This document shows, one piece after another, positions 25,802 to 36,100 of a stretch of 64,000 nucleotides of DNA; within the stretch, counting starts at the first letter, position 1; the number at the start of each line of letters is the position of its first letter. The stretch comes from Sphingobacterium sp. (GTDB lineage: Bacteria > Bacteroidota > Bacteroidia > Sphingobacteriales > Sphingobacteriaceae), in contig JALAGS010000235.1 in the NCBI GenBank assembly GCA_022712315.1, positions 62,001 through 126,000 on the forward strand, in the 5' to 3' direction. The position numbers were made by a program, and so were the translations under genes. The notes under the pieces were generated by a model. That model worked only from the letters and a program-made list of their open reading frames with translations, was not told the DNA's origin and ran no database searches.

Positions 25802-26749
25802 TCAGATATTCACAACAACTTTGCCTACCACTCGGTTAGTTTCAACTTCTAAATGTGCTTTTGCTATTTCTTCAAATGGAAATATTTTGTGAATATGAGG
25901 CTTTAATACACCTTGGTCTAGTAGTTGCGCAATGGCCGTAATAGTTTCGTTTTTGGATGCGACCATCATAAACTCAATGTTTATCTGTTTTGTTTTAGCC
26001 TTTTCTATTACTTCCGGTGGAATTTCGGGGCTGGGAAGTGTTACGATAATTCCTCCCGGACGGACGGTATCCACAGAACGGAGCAATGTTTCCCCCTGGA
26101 TGGTGTCCAAAACAATCTCCGCATCCTGAACTATTTTTGCAAAATTGTCCTTCGTATAATCAACGTGTTCATCAGCGCCCAACGACAAAATAAAATCTCT
26201 GTTTTTGGCAGAAGATGTACCGATAACGTAAGCACCGAAATGTTTAGCAATCTGGATAGCAAAGTGTCCGACACCGCCAGAAGCACCGTGAATCAATATT
26301 TTATCTCCTTTTTTTATTTTGGCGATGTCTACAAGAGCCTGATAGGCCGTAGAAGCGGCCATAGTAGAAGCTGCTGCATGTTGGTATGTAGTGTCTTTGG
26401 GTTTCAAGGCCAAATGCTTTGCCGGCGAAGCAACATATTCGGCATAGCCCTTTCCGTTTCCAAAAAAATTAACCATTCCGAATACTTCGTCTCCGATTTT
26501 AAGGTCGGTCACCTCATTGCCTTTTTCTACGATTTCTCCGGAAATATCCCAACCCAATATTACAGGGCGCTCTTCTCCGAATATCCAGCCTAAAACGCCC
26601 TCATAAGCCCTTGCTTTAACATCTACAGGATTAATGCCGATGGACGCTACTTTTAGCAATACTTCATCGCTTTGCAGGGTTGGCTTTTCTATTTCTGCAA
26701 ATTGAAGGTTTTCCACACTTCCTGCCTCTTTTAGAATAATAGCTTTCAT
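25802..26749 (-). CDS. NADPH:quinone reductase-like zinc-independent MDR oxidoreductase
   Basis: 315 residues of the quinone oxidoreductase branch of the MDR superfamily. It has the N-terminal GroES-like domain (GINPVDVKARAYEGVLGW), ILGWDISGEIVEKG, and the NADPH loop GDKILIHGASGGVGHFAIQIAKHFGA. Zinc ligands of true alcohol dehydrogenases are missing. Such enzymes reduce quinones or enones with NADPH in the cytoplasm. The gene is divergent from an HxlR regulator at 26880, with a striking palindrome between them. The arrangement parallels azoR/HxlR at 4321-5485. Confidence 0.88.
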   Translation of the reverse strand: MKAIILKEAGSVENLQFAEIEKPTLQSDEVLLKVASIGINPVDVKARAYEGVLGWIFGEERPVILGWDISGEIVEKGNEVTDLKIGDEVFGMVNFFGNGKGYAEYVASPAKHLALKPKDTTYQHAAASTMAASTAYQALVDIAKIKKGDKILIHGASGGVGHFAIQIAKHFGAYVIGTSSAKNRDFILSLGADEHVDYTKDNFAKIVQDAEIVLDTIQGETLLRSVDTVRPGGIIVTLPSPEIPPEVIEKAKTKQINIEFMMVASKNETITAIAQLLDQGVLKPHIHKIFPFEEIAKAHLEVETNRVVGKVVVNI

Positions 26750-26813
26750 TTTTTAAATATTTAGAATTACTAAACGAAAGTAATTTAATAGTATATTAGT
26801 AGCAAGTATGCAC

Positions 26814-26838
26814 TTTTTAGTATGCTACATACTAAAAA
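26814..26838. promoter_or_regulatory. Perfect 11-bp inverted repeat, HxlR operator candidate
   Basis: TTTTTAGTATG (26814-26824), spacer CTA, and CATACTAAAAA (26828-26838). A further half site CATACTA follows at 26839-26845, and AGTATA and AAGTATG occur just upstream. It lies between the divergent oxidoreductase and HxlR genes. Confidence 0.7.
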
Positions 26839-26879
26839 CATACTATTGTTGATTATCAGCTTAATAAAAAGTGATAAAA

Positions 26880-27221
26880 ATGAAAAAATATTTAAAAAAT
26901 GAGCCATCCTGCGCCGTCGATTATGCTTTCCGGCGAATTGGTGGAAAGTATAAGGGTCGGATTTTGTGGTATCTTCATAGTAATACGATTCTGCGCTATG
27001 GTGAACTACGGAAAACGCTCCACGATATTACGCCAAAGATGCTGACCCAGACTTTGCGCGAATTGGAGGATGACGGTTTAGTTAGCCGAAAGGTATATCA
27101 TGAAGTTCCTCCGAAAGTTGAATATGCGCTGACTGAAACAGGGAAAGAATTAATTCCATTTATTGATTATTTGAGACAATGGGGCGATAAGCAAATTGCG
27201 AAAGAACACAGTAAACTTTAA
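26880..27221 (+). CDS. HxlR-family transcriptional regulator, second
   Basis: 113 residues from ATG 26880; a GTG three codons earlier is possible. The N-terminal Cys of the family is in NEPSCAVDYA, then RRIGGKYKGRILWYL, the recognition region YGELRKTLHDITPKMLTQTLRELEDDGLV, and the C-terminal dimer helix PFIDYLRQWGD. It probably represses the divergent quinone reductase gene and responds to an electrophile through the Cys. It is not a close copy of the HxlR protein at 5102. Confidence 0.9.
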   Translation: MKKYLKNEPSCAVDYAFRRIGGKYKGRILWYLHSNTILRYGELRKTLHDITPKMLTQTLRELEDDGLVSRKVYHEVPPKVEYALTETGKELIPFIDYLRQWGDKQIAKEHSKL

Positions 27222-27299
27222 TTTATGCTTCACATGATAGCTATCAAATAGCAGTGGGACTGGGGAGAACCTCAGTCAGCTTGTTGAAGACGTCTCTTA

Positions 27300-29589
27300 T
27301 CAGGAGGCATCTTTTTTCGGATGAGTGCCTTCGTTACGCAGATGTTGCCGTAAACAGGCCGCGGTTAGCGAGACCGTATCTTTTAGTAAATCAGCAACAG
27401 TACCTGTAAACACCACATTTCCGCCATATTTGCCCGCTCCAGGCCCAATATCGATAATCCAGTCGGCTTGCGCTATGACATCGAGGTTATGCTCGATAAC
27501 GATCAGCGTATTGTGGTTGTCCACAAGATTATTGATAAAGTTTAAGAGCTTTTCGGTATCATTTGGATGTAAGCCTGTGCTTGGTTCATCAAGGACGATA
27601 ATCTTGTTGGAGTGCTTCAGCTCTTTGGTCAATTTCAGACGTTGTCTTTCCCCACCCGAAAAACTGTCTGATCGCTGCCCCAAAGTGAGATAGCCCAGGC
27701 CGAGTTGGAGTAACATATCAAACGACTGGCGATAGAGCTTATCAGGGAAAAAATCATAGGCTTCCTCGACGGTCATATCCATCACCTCAACAATATTTTT
27801 GGAGTTGTAACGATATTTTAAAACCGCCGGTTTAAAACCAGAGCCACCGCAGACTTCGCAGGCTTGTTCAATATCATCCATAAAGGCCAAATCAATTTTC
27901 TCCACACCGATACCTTTACAGTTCTCGCAGGCGCCCAGGCTATTCCGGCTAAAAAGTTTATCGGATACATGGTTTGCTGTTGCAAACAGTTTTTCGTATC
28001 GCATCGGATAAACCGAGGTAGGTCAACAGATTCGAACGCATGCCCGTGGAAAATAAAGACTGGTCAATGATGGTGGTTTCAGGATAAAATTGGGGAAGCA
28101 CTTTGTTGATCAGTGTGCTCTTGCCCGAGCCTGCAACTCCGGTAACTACCGTCATCACCTTTTGGGGAATGCTGACATCAATGTCTTTAAGATTATGCAG
28201 ATTGGCATGCCTGATTTCCAGATATCCGCCTGCGGATCTTGGCTTCTTGTTAATTTGGGGTGCTTTGGCAAAGTACAAGCCTGTTTTTCCTGTGGATGTT
28301 TTCAGTCCCTCAACCGTGCCTTCATAGACAATCTCTCCACCGTTCTTTCCCGATTGCGGCCCCATATCGATGACCCGGTCTGCTATGCGGATCAAATCGG
28401 GGTCGTGCTCCACAAGTAAAACGGTATTGCCCTTATCGCGTATCTGCTTAATGATCGCAGCTATATTTTGTAAATCCTTTGGATGAAGGCCTATGCTTGG
28501 CTCGTCAAAAATATAGAGTAAATCCGTGAGGCTGCTCCCCAGGTTTCGGACCATTTTGATGCGCTGACTTTCACCGCCCGACAGCGTGTCCGTTCTTCTA
28601 TCCAAGGTCAGATACTGTAAACCGATGTTGACGATATGTTGAAGTTTCTTTTTCAGTTCAGCAAGAATGACATCAAAAGCACTGGATGGTAGAGAACCAA
28701 CAAATTCCAACAGTTCATCGATCGAAAGGGCGGTACAGTCGGCAATGCTTTTGCCGTTTATCTTACAGGACAAAATCTTATCATCTAATCTTTTTCCGTC
28801 GCATACAGGACAAGTCTTGGTGATGATAATATGGTTTAAAGCCTCTTTTCGGGTAATGATTTCCTTGGACTGTTTCTTGAGGAATGCTTTTTCAATACGC
28901 GGGATGATACCCTCGTATCTGACCGTTTTTCCCCATTCCTGATTCGGGTGCTTTGGTTTATGTTCTGCTGCATGCAGAAGCAGGTCCCATTCTTGTGGCG
29001 TATAATCCTTCAATTTTTTATCGTTGTCAAAATAGCCCGATAGGGTATAGCGTGTCAAACGCCAGCCGCCTGGTTGAAAGGTCGGAAATTGTACCGCTCC
29101 TTCGTTCAACGATTTTTGCTTGTCTATGAGCGTATCGACATTGACCGTCTGCACAATGCCCAGTCCTTCACACTCCTTGCACATGCCCAAAGGATTATTG
29201 AATGAAAACACGTTTGAATAACCCACAAAAGGTGTCCCCATGCGCGAGAAAAGCAACCGCAAAGAAGCATACACATCGGTGGCTGTTCCGACGGTCGACC
29301 TGGCATTGCCACCCAATCTTTTTTGATTGATAATAATAGGCACATTCAGGTTGTCTATTTTGTCCACATCTGGAACACCAATGTGCTGCAGACGGTTTCT
29401 GATAAAACTCCCCTGTGTTTCGCTGAACTGCCTTTGTGCTTCAGCGCCTATCGTTTCAAAGACCAAAGACGATTTGCCCGATCCGGAGACACCGGTAAAA
29501 ACCGTAATCTTTTTCTTTTCGATCTGAACAGAAATATTCTTCAGATTATTTTGCCTGGCGTGGATGACGTTAATATGCTCCATATTCAT
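27300..29589 (-). pseudogene. UvrA-like ABC ATPase (UvrA2/DrrC type), interrupted by a one-base frameshift
   Basis: The first frame (29589 down to about 27990) covers the N-terminal ATPase half: Walker A GVSGSGKSS, signature TDTLSGGESQR, Walker B LLYIFDEPS, and the second Walker A GVAGSGKST. The second frame supplies the rest: zinc module CENCKGIG...CEVCGGSG, signature SFSGGERQR, and Walker B IIVLDEPSTGLHP. The frames meet at a run of five T (27990-27994). Removing one base joins SDAIRK to LFATANHVSD, as in intact UvrA proteins. The restored protein has about 762 residues, shorter than housekeeping UvrA (about 940), so the UvrB-binding region is largely missing, as in UvrA2/DrrC proteins linked to drug resistance. 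It is divergent from a MarR gene. The frameshift is either real or a sequencing error. Confidence 0.85.
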
Positions 29590-29604
29590 TAACTTTGGAA
29601 ATTA

Positions 29605-29617
29605 TTAACTAAGTTAA
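29605..29617. promoter_or_regulatory. Candidate MarR operator
   Basis: TTAACTAAGTTAA is a 13-bp palindrome around a central A/T, in the 41-bp gap between the divergent uvrA-like and MarR genes. Both promoters would be covered by a protein bound here. Confidence 0.55.
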
Positions 29618-29630
29618 CTATTTTTAGGCG

Positions 29631-30053
29631 ATGAACAAAACTGAACGGAAATTTTATGAGGTGTTTACGGATTTGCAATGCTTCATCTTGGCGAATATGA
29701 ATAGGGGTGACATTAACGGGGTAACTGCCACGCACTATAATATCATCGAATATATTTACCGCCACGATCAGTGTATCGTCAAGCAGATTGCTCAAGCGTT
29801 TAACATCAGTCCGCCTGCAGTTTCCAAACAACTCAAATTTTTGATTGTACATGATCTTGTTGAACAGCAACAGTCTGCCAGTGACCGCCGGATTTTCAAC
29901 TTGCGTGTCACGGATAAAGGCCGGTTCATTATCGATAATTCGGAGAATTTCAGGGAAACAGTAGCGAAAGAAGCCTCTAAAAGCTTGACGGAAGATGATT
30001 TAAATAAACTGAACGAATTGCTCGATAAAGTGTTGGCAGCGGTAAAAAAGTAG
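29631..30053 (+). CDS. MarR-family transcriptional regulator
   Basis: 140 residues. Winged helix with CIVKQIAQAFNISPPAVSKQLKFLIVHDLVEQQQSASDRRIFNLRVTDKG; the DxR pair of the wing is in SDRR. N- and C-terminal helices form the dimer interface. It is divergent from the uvrA-like gene with only 41 bases between them, so it probably controls that gene and itself, responding to a phenolic or drug-like ligand. Its stop codon lies inside a strong terminator stem. Confidence 0.9.
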   Translation: MNKTERKFYEVFTDLQCFILANMNRGDINGVTATHYNIIEYIYRHDQCIVKQIAQAFNISPPAVSKQLKFLIVHDLVEQQQSASDRRIFNLRVTDKGRFIIDNSENFRETVAKEASKSLTEDDLNKLNELLDKVLAAVKK

Positions 30054-30075
30054 TGTCATAGGACACTACTTTTTT
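30044..30075. terminator. Bidirectional terminator between MarR and S41 genes
   Basis: Perfect 14-bp stem AAAAAAGTAGTGTC (30044-30057) and its complement (30062-30075) with a 4-nt loop. A and T runs at the ends serve both the rightward MarR gene and the leftward S41 gene. Confidence 0.9.
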
Positions 30076-30084
30076 ATCCTGATC

Positions 30085-31179
30085 TTATTTTCCATTGAGG
30101 TGGTCGCGCACAAAATTTAGCCAATTCGAAGGATCAATGGTTTTATCAATAAATATGTCAGGTTGTAATCCGATGTCATCTACAGGAAAGTCTGGAATAC
30201 GAAAACTTTTAGATAATCCATAATACAGTTCAATATCGCCACATGGTGATGTAACGATATTTACATTAGAAATATCGAGCATGCCTTTGGTTGTTCGACC
30301 GTACAATTTTACTTTTTTACTTTGCATGGCAGTCAATATAAATTGCTCTGTCGTACTGCCGTTATTTTCATTGATAACGATCCCTATATTTTTTGGGTAA
30401 GGCTGAATGGTGTCCAGCTTGGTTATATTCACTTTTTTATTGAATAGATCTACATACTCACCTTTATTGGCCTCCAATTTTTCGTAGTAGTTTTTGAACG
30501 TCTTTTTAGACTCCTCGTCAAAATCGGGGTTTTGACTCAGTTCCAGCATGCGTTGATTATTTAAATCAGTCGAATAAAATAATGCACCTACGGTTCTAAT
30601 CGGTTGCGTGTATAAGAACGGGATAAGGCTACTGTAGCTAGCATCACTTCCGCCTGGATTATTTCTAACGTCAATAATAAGATTTTCGGTCGATAAGATA
30701 GTTGCTCGGTTGGCTGATACAATGCTGTCAATCCCTTTCTTTTCTGTTATTTCAAAATCAGGAATGCGGAGGTAAACAGTGTTTTCATTTATTTTCTCGA
30801 AAAATGGCTTTGTGGCGTTTAATGGATTTAGGTCCTTTTCGATAGGCTGCTTATTTTGTTCGGTAACCTTTTCGACTTTCTTTGTTTTTCCAATATAATT
30901 TACGCCGATATGTCCATTACGAAAGAAACGGATCCATTGATTGAGCAATTTAGCACATTCCTGATTATTGGGCAATTGTTTTACTTTTTCGAGATACATC
31001 TTATTGTGCAACTCATAGGCATCCCGGCCCTTCTTGTTGATGATGTATTGAAAACCGGCATCATTCTCTTCAAACGTTTTTTTTACCCACAAAAAATTGG
31101 ATTCGCAATTGCAGTTTTGGGCGAAATTTAAAATAGGCAAACTTACCAATAGGCATAAAAATAGGACGCGTCTGTTCAT
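30085..31179 (-). CDS. Secreted S41-family peptidase-like protein
   Basis: 364 residues from ATG 31179, giving a signal peptide MNRRVLFLCLLVSLPILNFAQ; ATG 31188 is an alternative. An earlier start at 31218 would lie inside the promoter. The tail-specific protease fold is seen in NTVYLRIPDFEI, LIIDVRNNPGGSDASY, and the nucleophile region INENNGSTTEQFILTAMQ followed by KVKLYGRTTKG. The usual PDZ domain is not evident. It would act in the periplasm or outside; the substrate is unknown. It has its own promoter (31216-31223) and terminator, so it is monocistronic. Confidence 0.82.
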   Translation of the reverse strand: MNRRVLFLCLLVSLPILNFAQNCNCESNFLWVKKTFEENDAGFQYIINKKGRDAYELHNKMYLEKVKQLPNNQECAKLLNQWIRFFRNGHIGVNYIGKTKKVEKVTEQNKQPIEKDLNPLNATKPFFEKINENTVYLRIPDFEITEKKGIDSIVSANRATILSTENLIIDVRNNPGGSDASYSSLIPFLYTQPIRTVGALFYSTDLNNQRMLELSQNPDFDEESKKTFKNYYEKLEANKGEYVDLFNKKVNITKLDTIQPYPKNIGIVINENNGSTTEQFILTAMQSKKVKLYGRTTKGMLDISNVNIVTSPCGDIELYYGLSKSFRIPDFPVDDIGLQPDIFIDKTIDPSNWLNFVRDHLNGK

Positions 31180-31194
31180 TTGTATCATCAGAAG

Positions 31195-31232
31195 TGTTAA
31201 TAATTGTCGATTGCACAAATATAGGTTAAAAA
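31195..31232 (-). repeat. Promoter-bearing repeat, copy 2
   Basis: Partner of 23648-23685, upstream of the S41 gene. The shared stretch extends beyond the promoter box on both sides. Confidence 0.65.
31216..31223 (-). promoter_or_regulatory. -7 box of the S41 gene
   Basis: On the minus strand this reads TATATTTG, fitting TAnnTTTG, with the ATG at 31179 about 36 bases downstream. Confidence 0.55.
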
Positions 31233-31408
31233 TGGAAAATACCCTCGTAGCCGAATAAAAGATTGTTCATGAAGATGAACTGACTTATATTCAAATACCT
31301 TATATCTATGTTAAATTGCTTTTTCTTCTCAATGCTGATATGCACACAGTGAAGAAAAGAGGTTATTGCTGCATTATTTTACAGGTTTTATTAGAAATCC
31401 ATCATAAA

Positions 31409-31439
31409 TTGACTTTCCTAAAAATAAAGCCTAATTTTG
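31409..31439 (+). promoter_or_regulatory. Bacteroidota-type promoter of the ECF sigma operon
   Basis: TTG at 31409-31411, 20 bases, then TAATTTTG at 31432-31439. Both boxes and the spacing fit the primary sigma promoter of Bacteroidota. The sigma gene starts 28 bases later at 31468. Confidence 0.65.
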
Positions 31440-31467
31440 AGTCATCAACAATAACTAAACCACCGGG

Positions 31468-31995
31468 ATGAATGTAACACATGTCAGGCAATTGTTTACC
31501 CAGCTTTACGAAGAAAATTGGGTCAAGCTGTATGTGCATGTTTTCCGGATGTTAAATGATCGTGACGAGGCCCGTGATATTGTGCAGGAGATTTTTGCGA
31601 ATCTCTGGAGCCGGATGGAGCGACTGGAAATTGAGCACTCTTATCAGGCTTATCTTTTTCGTTCGGCCCGTAATTTGGTGATCAACCGTATCGCAAGCCA
31701 AGATGTGGGGCGGAAATATGAAAACTACCTGGAGCATGCAGCTCCAACAGTTGAAATTATGCCCGACGAGTTGCTGCGGGAGAAAGAATTAGCAGAGCAG
31801 ATCGATAAAGCGATTGAAAAGCTGCCCCGCAAAATGGCCTTGATCTTCAAAAAAAGTCGCTTCGAGCAACGTAGTTATCGGGAGATCGCCGAGGAACTTG
31901 ATATCTCTGAACAGACTGTCAAAAAGCAGATATACAATGCTTTGACAGTGCTTAGAAAAAAAATAAGAACTATTTTCATTTTTTTCTACCACTAA
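31468..31995 (+). CDS. ECF RNA polymerase sigma factor (FecI-like)
   Basis: 175 residues. Region 2 is seen in LYVHVFRMLNDRDEARDIVQEIFANLW, the core-binding and -10-binding part. Region 4 is in LPRKMALIFKKSRFEQRSYREIAEELDISEQTVKKQIYNAL. It is followed by a FecR-type anti-sigma gene and by a SusC with an STN domain, the standard Bacteroidota trans-envelope signalling set. Ligand binding at the receptor would free this sigma to transcribe the susC-susD genes. No promoter of its own recognition type could be identified. Confidence 0.93.
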   Translation: MNVTHVRQLFTQLYEENWVKLYVHVFRMLNDRDEARDIVQEIFANLWSRMERLEIEHSYQAYLFRSARNLVINRIASQDVGRKYENYLEHAAPTVEIMPDELLREKELAEQIDKAIEKLPRKMALIFKKSRFEQRSYREIAEELDISEQTVKKQIYNALTVLRKKIRTIFIFFYH

Positions 31996-32039
31996 GTGGG
32001 CGCTATCCTGTCTTCTAAGCAGTAAACAGGATACGACCT

Positions 32040-33092
32040 ATGAAGCACCGATTATCGAAACAATTACTGCAAAAGTATCAGCAGGGTATGTGCAGCGCCG
32101 AGGAAAAGGTGTTTGTCGAAAGTTGGTACAATCAACTCAGCAGGAAAAATAACGAAAAAGAGATACCAGAACTTGATCTGGCCACCGAAGACCGGTATTT
32201 CCAACAGCATATTTTCGGATCCGAATGGAGGGCTCATCGTCAAAAGAATGCCTATCTGAAGGTTGCGGCCAGTATTGTATTCTTCTTCATGGCAGGAGTA
32301 GCTATTTACTTCTTTTCCGAACGCCAGCCATCCCCACAAAAACTTCCTTTTACTGTCGGCCAGTTCCAAGCTGATCTGCTCATCGGAAATGAAGTGGTCA
32401 GCCTGGATGAAAAAAAGCCGTTCAGCCCCGCATGGCTGGATCAACACAAAGGAAGCAGAGTGGCGATCAAGACCAAAAAGGGACAAGAATTCAAGATGGA
32501 ACTTCCGGATGGTACAACGGTGTGGTTAAATGCTGACAGCAAGCTGGAAATAGGGCAGGGATACAATCTACAGGAGCGTTCGGTATTCTTGCAAGGGGAA
32601 GCTTATTTTAAAGTGGCTAAAAACAAAGCCAAGCCCTTTATTGTCCATGTCGGCACGACGAGCATTGAAGCTTTGGGAACAGCTTTTAACGTAAAGTTAT
32701 ACGCAATGGATAGCCAGCTCCTCACGACACAGCTTGACGAGGGAAAAATACGTGTCAGCAATGCCGGTCTGCAGGAGATTCTGCTACCAGGGCAGATGAT
32801 CCAACTGAATGTGCTGAATGGGGCCTTCCAGTTGCAGCAGGAAAACAAACAGCAGGATGCTGCCAACTGGAAAGACGGTTACTTTGAATTTGACCAGACA
32901 CCGCTTCCTGATATTTTGGCCGATCTGGGCCGTTGGTACAATTTTACCTATAGCCTGTCGCCCGCCTATAAAAATAAAGTCCTTAGTGGAAAAATCAGCA
33001 AAAAAGAGTCTTTTGAGGAAGTGCTTAAGATCTTACGGTTCGCCGGTATAAATTATACAATCGACAAAGACCGACTCATACTTGTTCCCTAA
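32040..33092 (+). CDS. FecR-family anti-sigma factor
   Basis: 350 residues. A cytoplasmic N-terminal part of about 75 residues, one membrane segment (VAASIVFFFMAGVAIYFF, about 78-95), and a periplasmic FecR domain with KGQEFKMELPDGTTVWLNADSKL and RSVFLQGEAYFKVAKNKAKPF. A C-terminal secretin/TonB short N-terminal-like domain follows (FDQTPLPDILADLGRWYNFTY to the end). It holds the ECF sigma inactive until it meets the STN domain of the receptor encoded 39 bases downstream. Confidence 0.93.
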   Translation: MKHRLSKQLLQKYQQGMCSAEEKVFVESWYNQLSRKNNEKEIPELDLATEDRYFQQHIFGSEWRAHRQKNAYLKVAASIVFFFMAGVAIYFFSERQPSPQKLPFTVGQFQADLLIGNEVVSLDEKKPFSPAWLDQHKGSRVAIKTKKGQEFKMELPDGTTVWLNADSKLEIGQGYNLQERSVFLQGEAYFKVAKNKAKPFIVHVGTTSIEALGTAFNVKLYAMDSQLLTTQLDEGKIRVSNAGLQEILLPGQMIQLNVLNGAFQLQQENKQQDAANWKDGYFEFDQTPLPDILADLGRWYNFTYSLSPAYKNKVLSGKISKKESFEEVLKILRFAGINYTIDKDRLILVP

Positions 33093-33131
33093 CCTAACTC
33101 GAAACAAACGAATATTCAATCTAAATACCCT

Positions 33132-36100
33132 ATGAAACAGTCCGTAAAAACACTGCTATTTATGCTCATGCATGTCAATGGCTATGCCTTTAGCCAGCAG
33201 GGAGACAAGCCGTCCGACCATGTTCAGTTTAAACAGCTCGTTAAATCCATCGAACAGCGTAGCGATTATCGCTTTGTTTATGATCCCCATGAAATTAATC
33301 CCGATCTGCGTGTCGATGTCAATTTAACCAATGCCAATATCCCCGAACTGCTTAAACAGGCATTTTCGGGCAAAGGCATCCGCTATCAAATTGTTAAAAA
33401 TACCATCGTGCTCCAGGGGAAAGCCAATGGCAAGCCCCAGCAGACGACCATCAGTGGCCGGGTTACCAATGCTGCCGGTTCGGCGCTTGAAGGGGTAAGT
33501 ATACATGTTAAGAGCAAGGTAGCCAGCACAGTTACCGATGCCAGTGGACGTTTTAGTTTAAATGGGCTGCAGCAGGACGATGTTTTGTTGTTGAGTTATG
33601 TGGGCTACCGCAGCAAGGAAGTTAAAGTCGCGGGCGGCGGCATCATTGACATAAACCTTGAGATAGATCCAGGCAACCTGGATGAAGTGGTCGTCATCGG
33701 TTACGGCACCTCTTCGATACGCAAAAATACGGGATCCGTATCCAGCGTTACCGGCAAGGAAATAGAGACGCAGCCGGTGCTGGATCCATTGGCTGCACTG
33801 CAGGGCCGCGTGGCCGGCTTGAATATAGCCTCCAATTCGGGCTTGCCGGGCAGCTCTTTTCAGGTGCAACTGCGTGGTGTCAATTCGCTGAGCAATGGCA
33901 GTAGCCCGCTGTATATTATCGACGGCATTCCATTTTCGGACGAAAGCATGAATCAGTTTACCTCGGCCAATGGGAACCAAAGTCCGCTAAGCCTGATCAA
34001 TCCCAGGGATATCGAACGTATCGACGTGCTTAAGGATGCCGATGCCACAGCCATTTACGGCTCCCGGGGTGGGAATGGAGTGATCCTGATCACAACGAAA
34101 AAGGGCAATAAAAGCGGGCTTAAAATTGATTTTAATACCAATATTGGTTCTGGCAAAGCCATTCGGAACCTGAAGATGCTCAATACTGCTCAATATTTGG
34201 AAATTCGGAAGGAAGGATTTAAAAACGATAATTGGACAGCGACGGCAGATAATGCGCCCGACCTACTGACCTGGGATCAGTCCGCTTACAGTGACTGGCA
34301 GAAAGAATTTTATGGTGCAAGTGCTCCTTTTTCAACATATCAGCTATCATTTTCCGGTGGAAACGAATATACCCAATACCTGGCCAGTGCCAATTTCAAT
34401 CGCCAGGGTGATCCCTTGCCCGGCAATCAAAATTATCAGCGTGGCGGTGCGCTGTTGAATCTTTCTACGCAATCCAAAGATCAGCGATTTAAACTCAACA
34501 GCAGTTTCAACCTCAATCTGGACCGCAACAATACGGTGCCGACCGATATTGCTCAGTTTTATAACCTAGCGCCCAATTATCCTTTATACGATGAAAAGGG
34601 AGACTATTATTGGTTTCAGCAGAGCTTGCAGAATCCTGCTGCCTACATGGAGCGATCGAGCATCTCCAAATCCAAATCCCTGCTGGCCAACCTGTCTGCT
34701 GAGTACGCAATCTTACCTGAATTGGTCGCTAAAATTAGCGTGGGTTATAACCTCAAAAGTATGGACCAGACACGCCTGCTGCCCAATGCCGGATTTAATC
34801 CATTGACCAGTGCAGGGTCAACGGCCTCTTACGGGAATTCAGATTATCAGTCCTACATCGTTGAGCCACAGTTAAATTATAGCAAGACCTTCGGTAAACA
34901 TGATTTCAAGTTCCTTTTGGGCGGTACATGGCAGCAAAGGGTCAGCGAAGGTAAATATTTAGATGGCAGCAGTTATCCAAGTGATTCCCAGTTAGGAAAC
35001 CTTGCTGCCGCGGGTGTCATAGCGATCCGCAACAATCAGTATGCGGACTACCGCTACCAGTCTGCATTTGGTCGTATCAATTATGCCTACGACGACAGGT
35101 ACCTTGTGAATGTTAGCTACCGAAGGGATGGCTCGTCCCGCTTCGGCCCCAACAATAAATACGGGAATTTTGGGTCGATCGGTGCAGCCTGGGTGTTCAG
35201 CAGCGAAGAATTTTTAAAGGATCAGTCTATCCTCAGCTTCGGGAAGTTACGGGCCAGCTGGGGGGTGACGGGTAACGACCAGATCGGAGATTACCAGTAC
35301 CTGGATACCTGGGGAACGGGTTTTGCCTACCAGGGCATCACCGGGCTTTATCCGACACGGGTGTTTAATCCCAATTTTGGATGGGAAGAAATTAAAAAGA
35401 AAGAACTGGGACTTGACCTTGGATTTTTCAGGGACCGTATTTTCCTGACAGCCAACTATTACAACAATAGATCGGATAATCAGTTGATCAATATCGTGCT
35501 CGCGCCGCAGACGGGCTATAATTCCTATTTTGGGAATACCCCCGCACTGATCGAAAATAAGGGCTGGGAGATTGAGCTGAGCAGTCTGAATATCCAGAAA
35601 GAAAAGTTCAGCTGGAAAACCAATTTTAATATTACGTTTCCATCAAATACCCTACTGGAATATCCCGGGCTTGGGAGTAGCAGTGATGCGAGGCGATACG
35701 TCATTGGCGAGTCCACACGTATCGTTCGTGGATTTCAGTTTACCGGAGTGGATCCGCAGACCGGGATCGCTCAATTCCGCGATGTGGATGGCGACGGGAA
35801 GATCAGTGATTTCAATGATTATGTGACCTTGGGCTCACTGCTGCCCAAGTATTATGGTGGTATCGGCAATAATCTAAGTTATGGTAACCTGAGCCTTGGA
35901 TTCCTCTTTCAGTTTGTCAAACAGGAGGGACCATCCATTGGGTATGGCCCACAGGCAACGACCATTGGCGGATTGGCCAATCTAGATGAATCTGTATTAG
36001 ACCGCTGGCAACAGCTTGGGGATGTGACGGATGTGCCACGCGCTACCGCTAATAGCGCCAACGATGCCAACGTGGCTTATCGCAATTATTACCGCTATTC

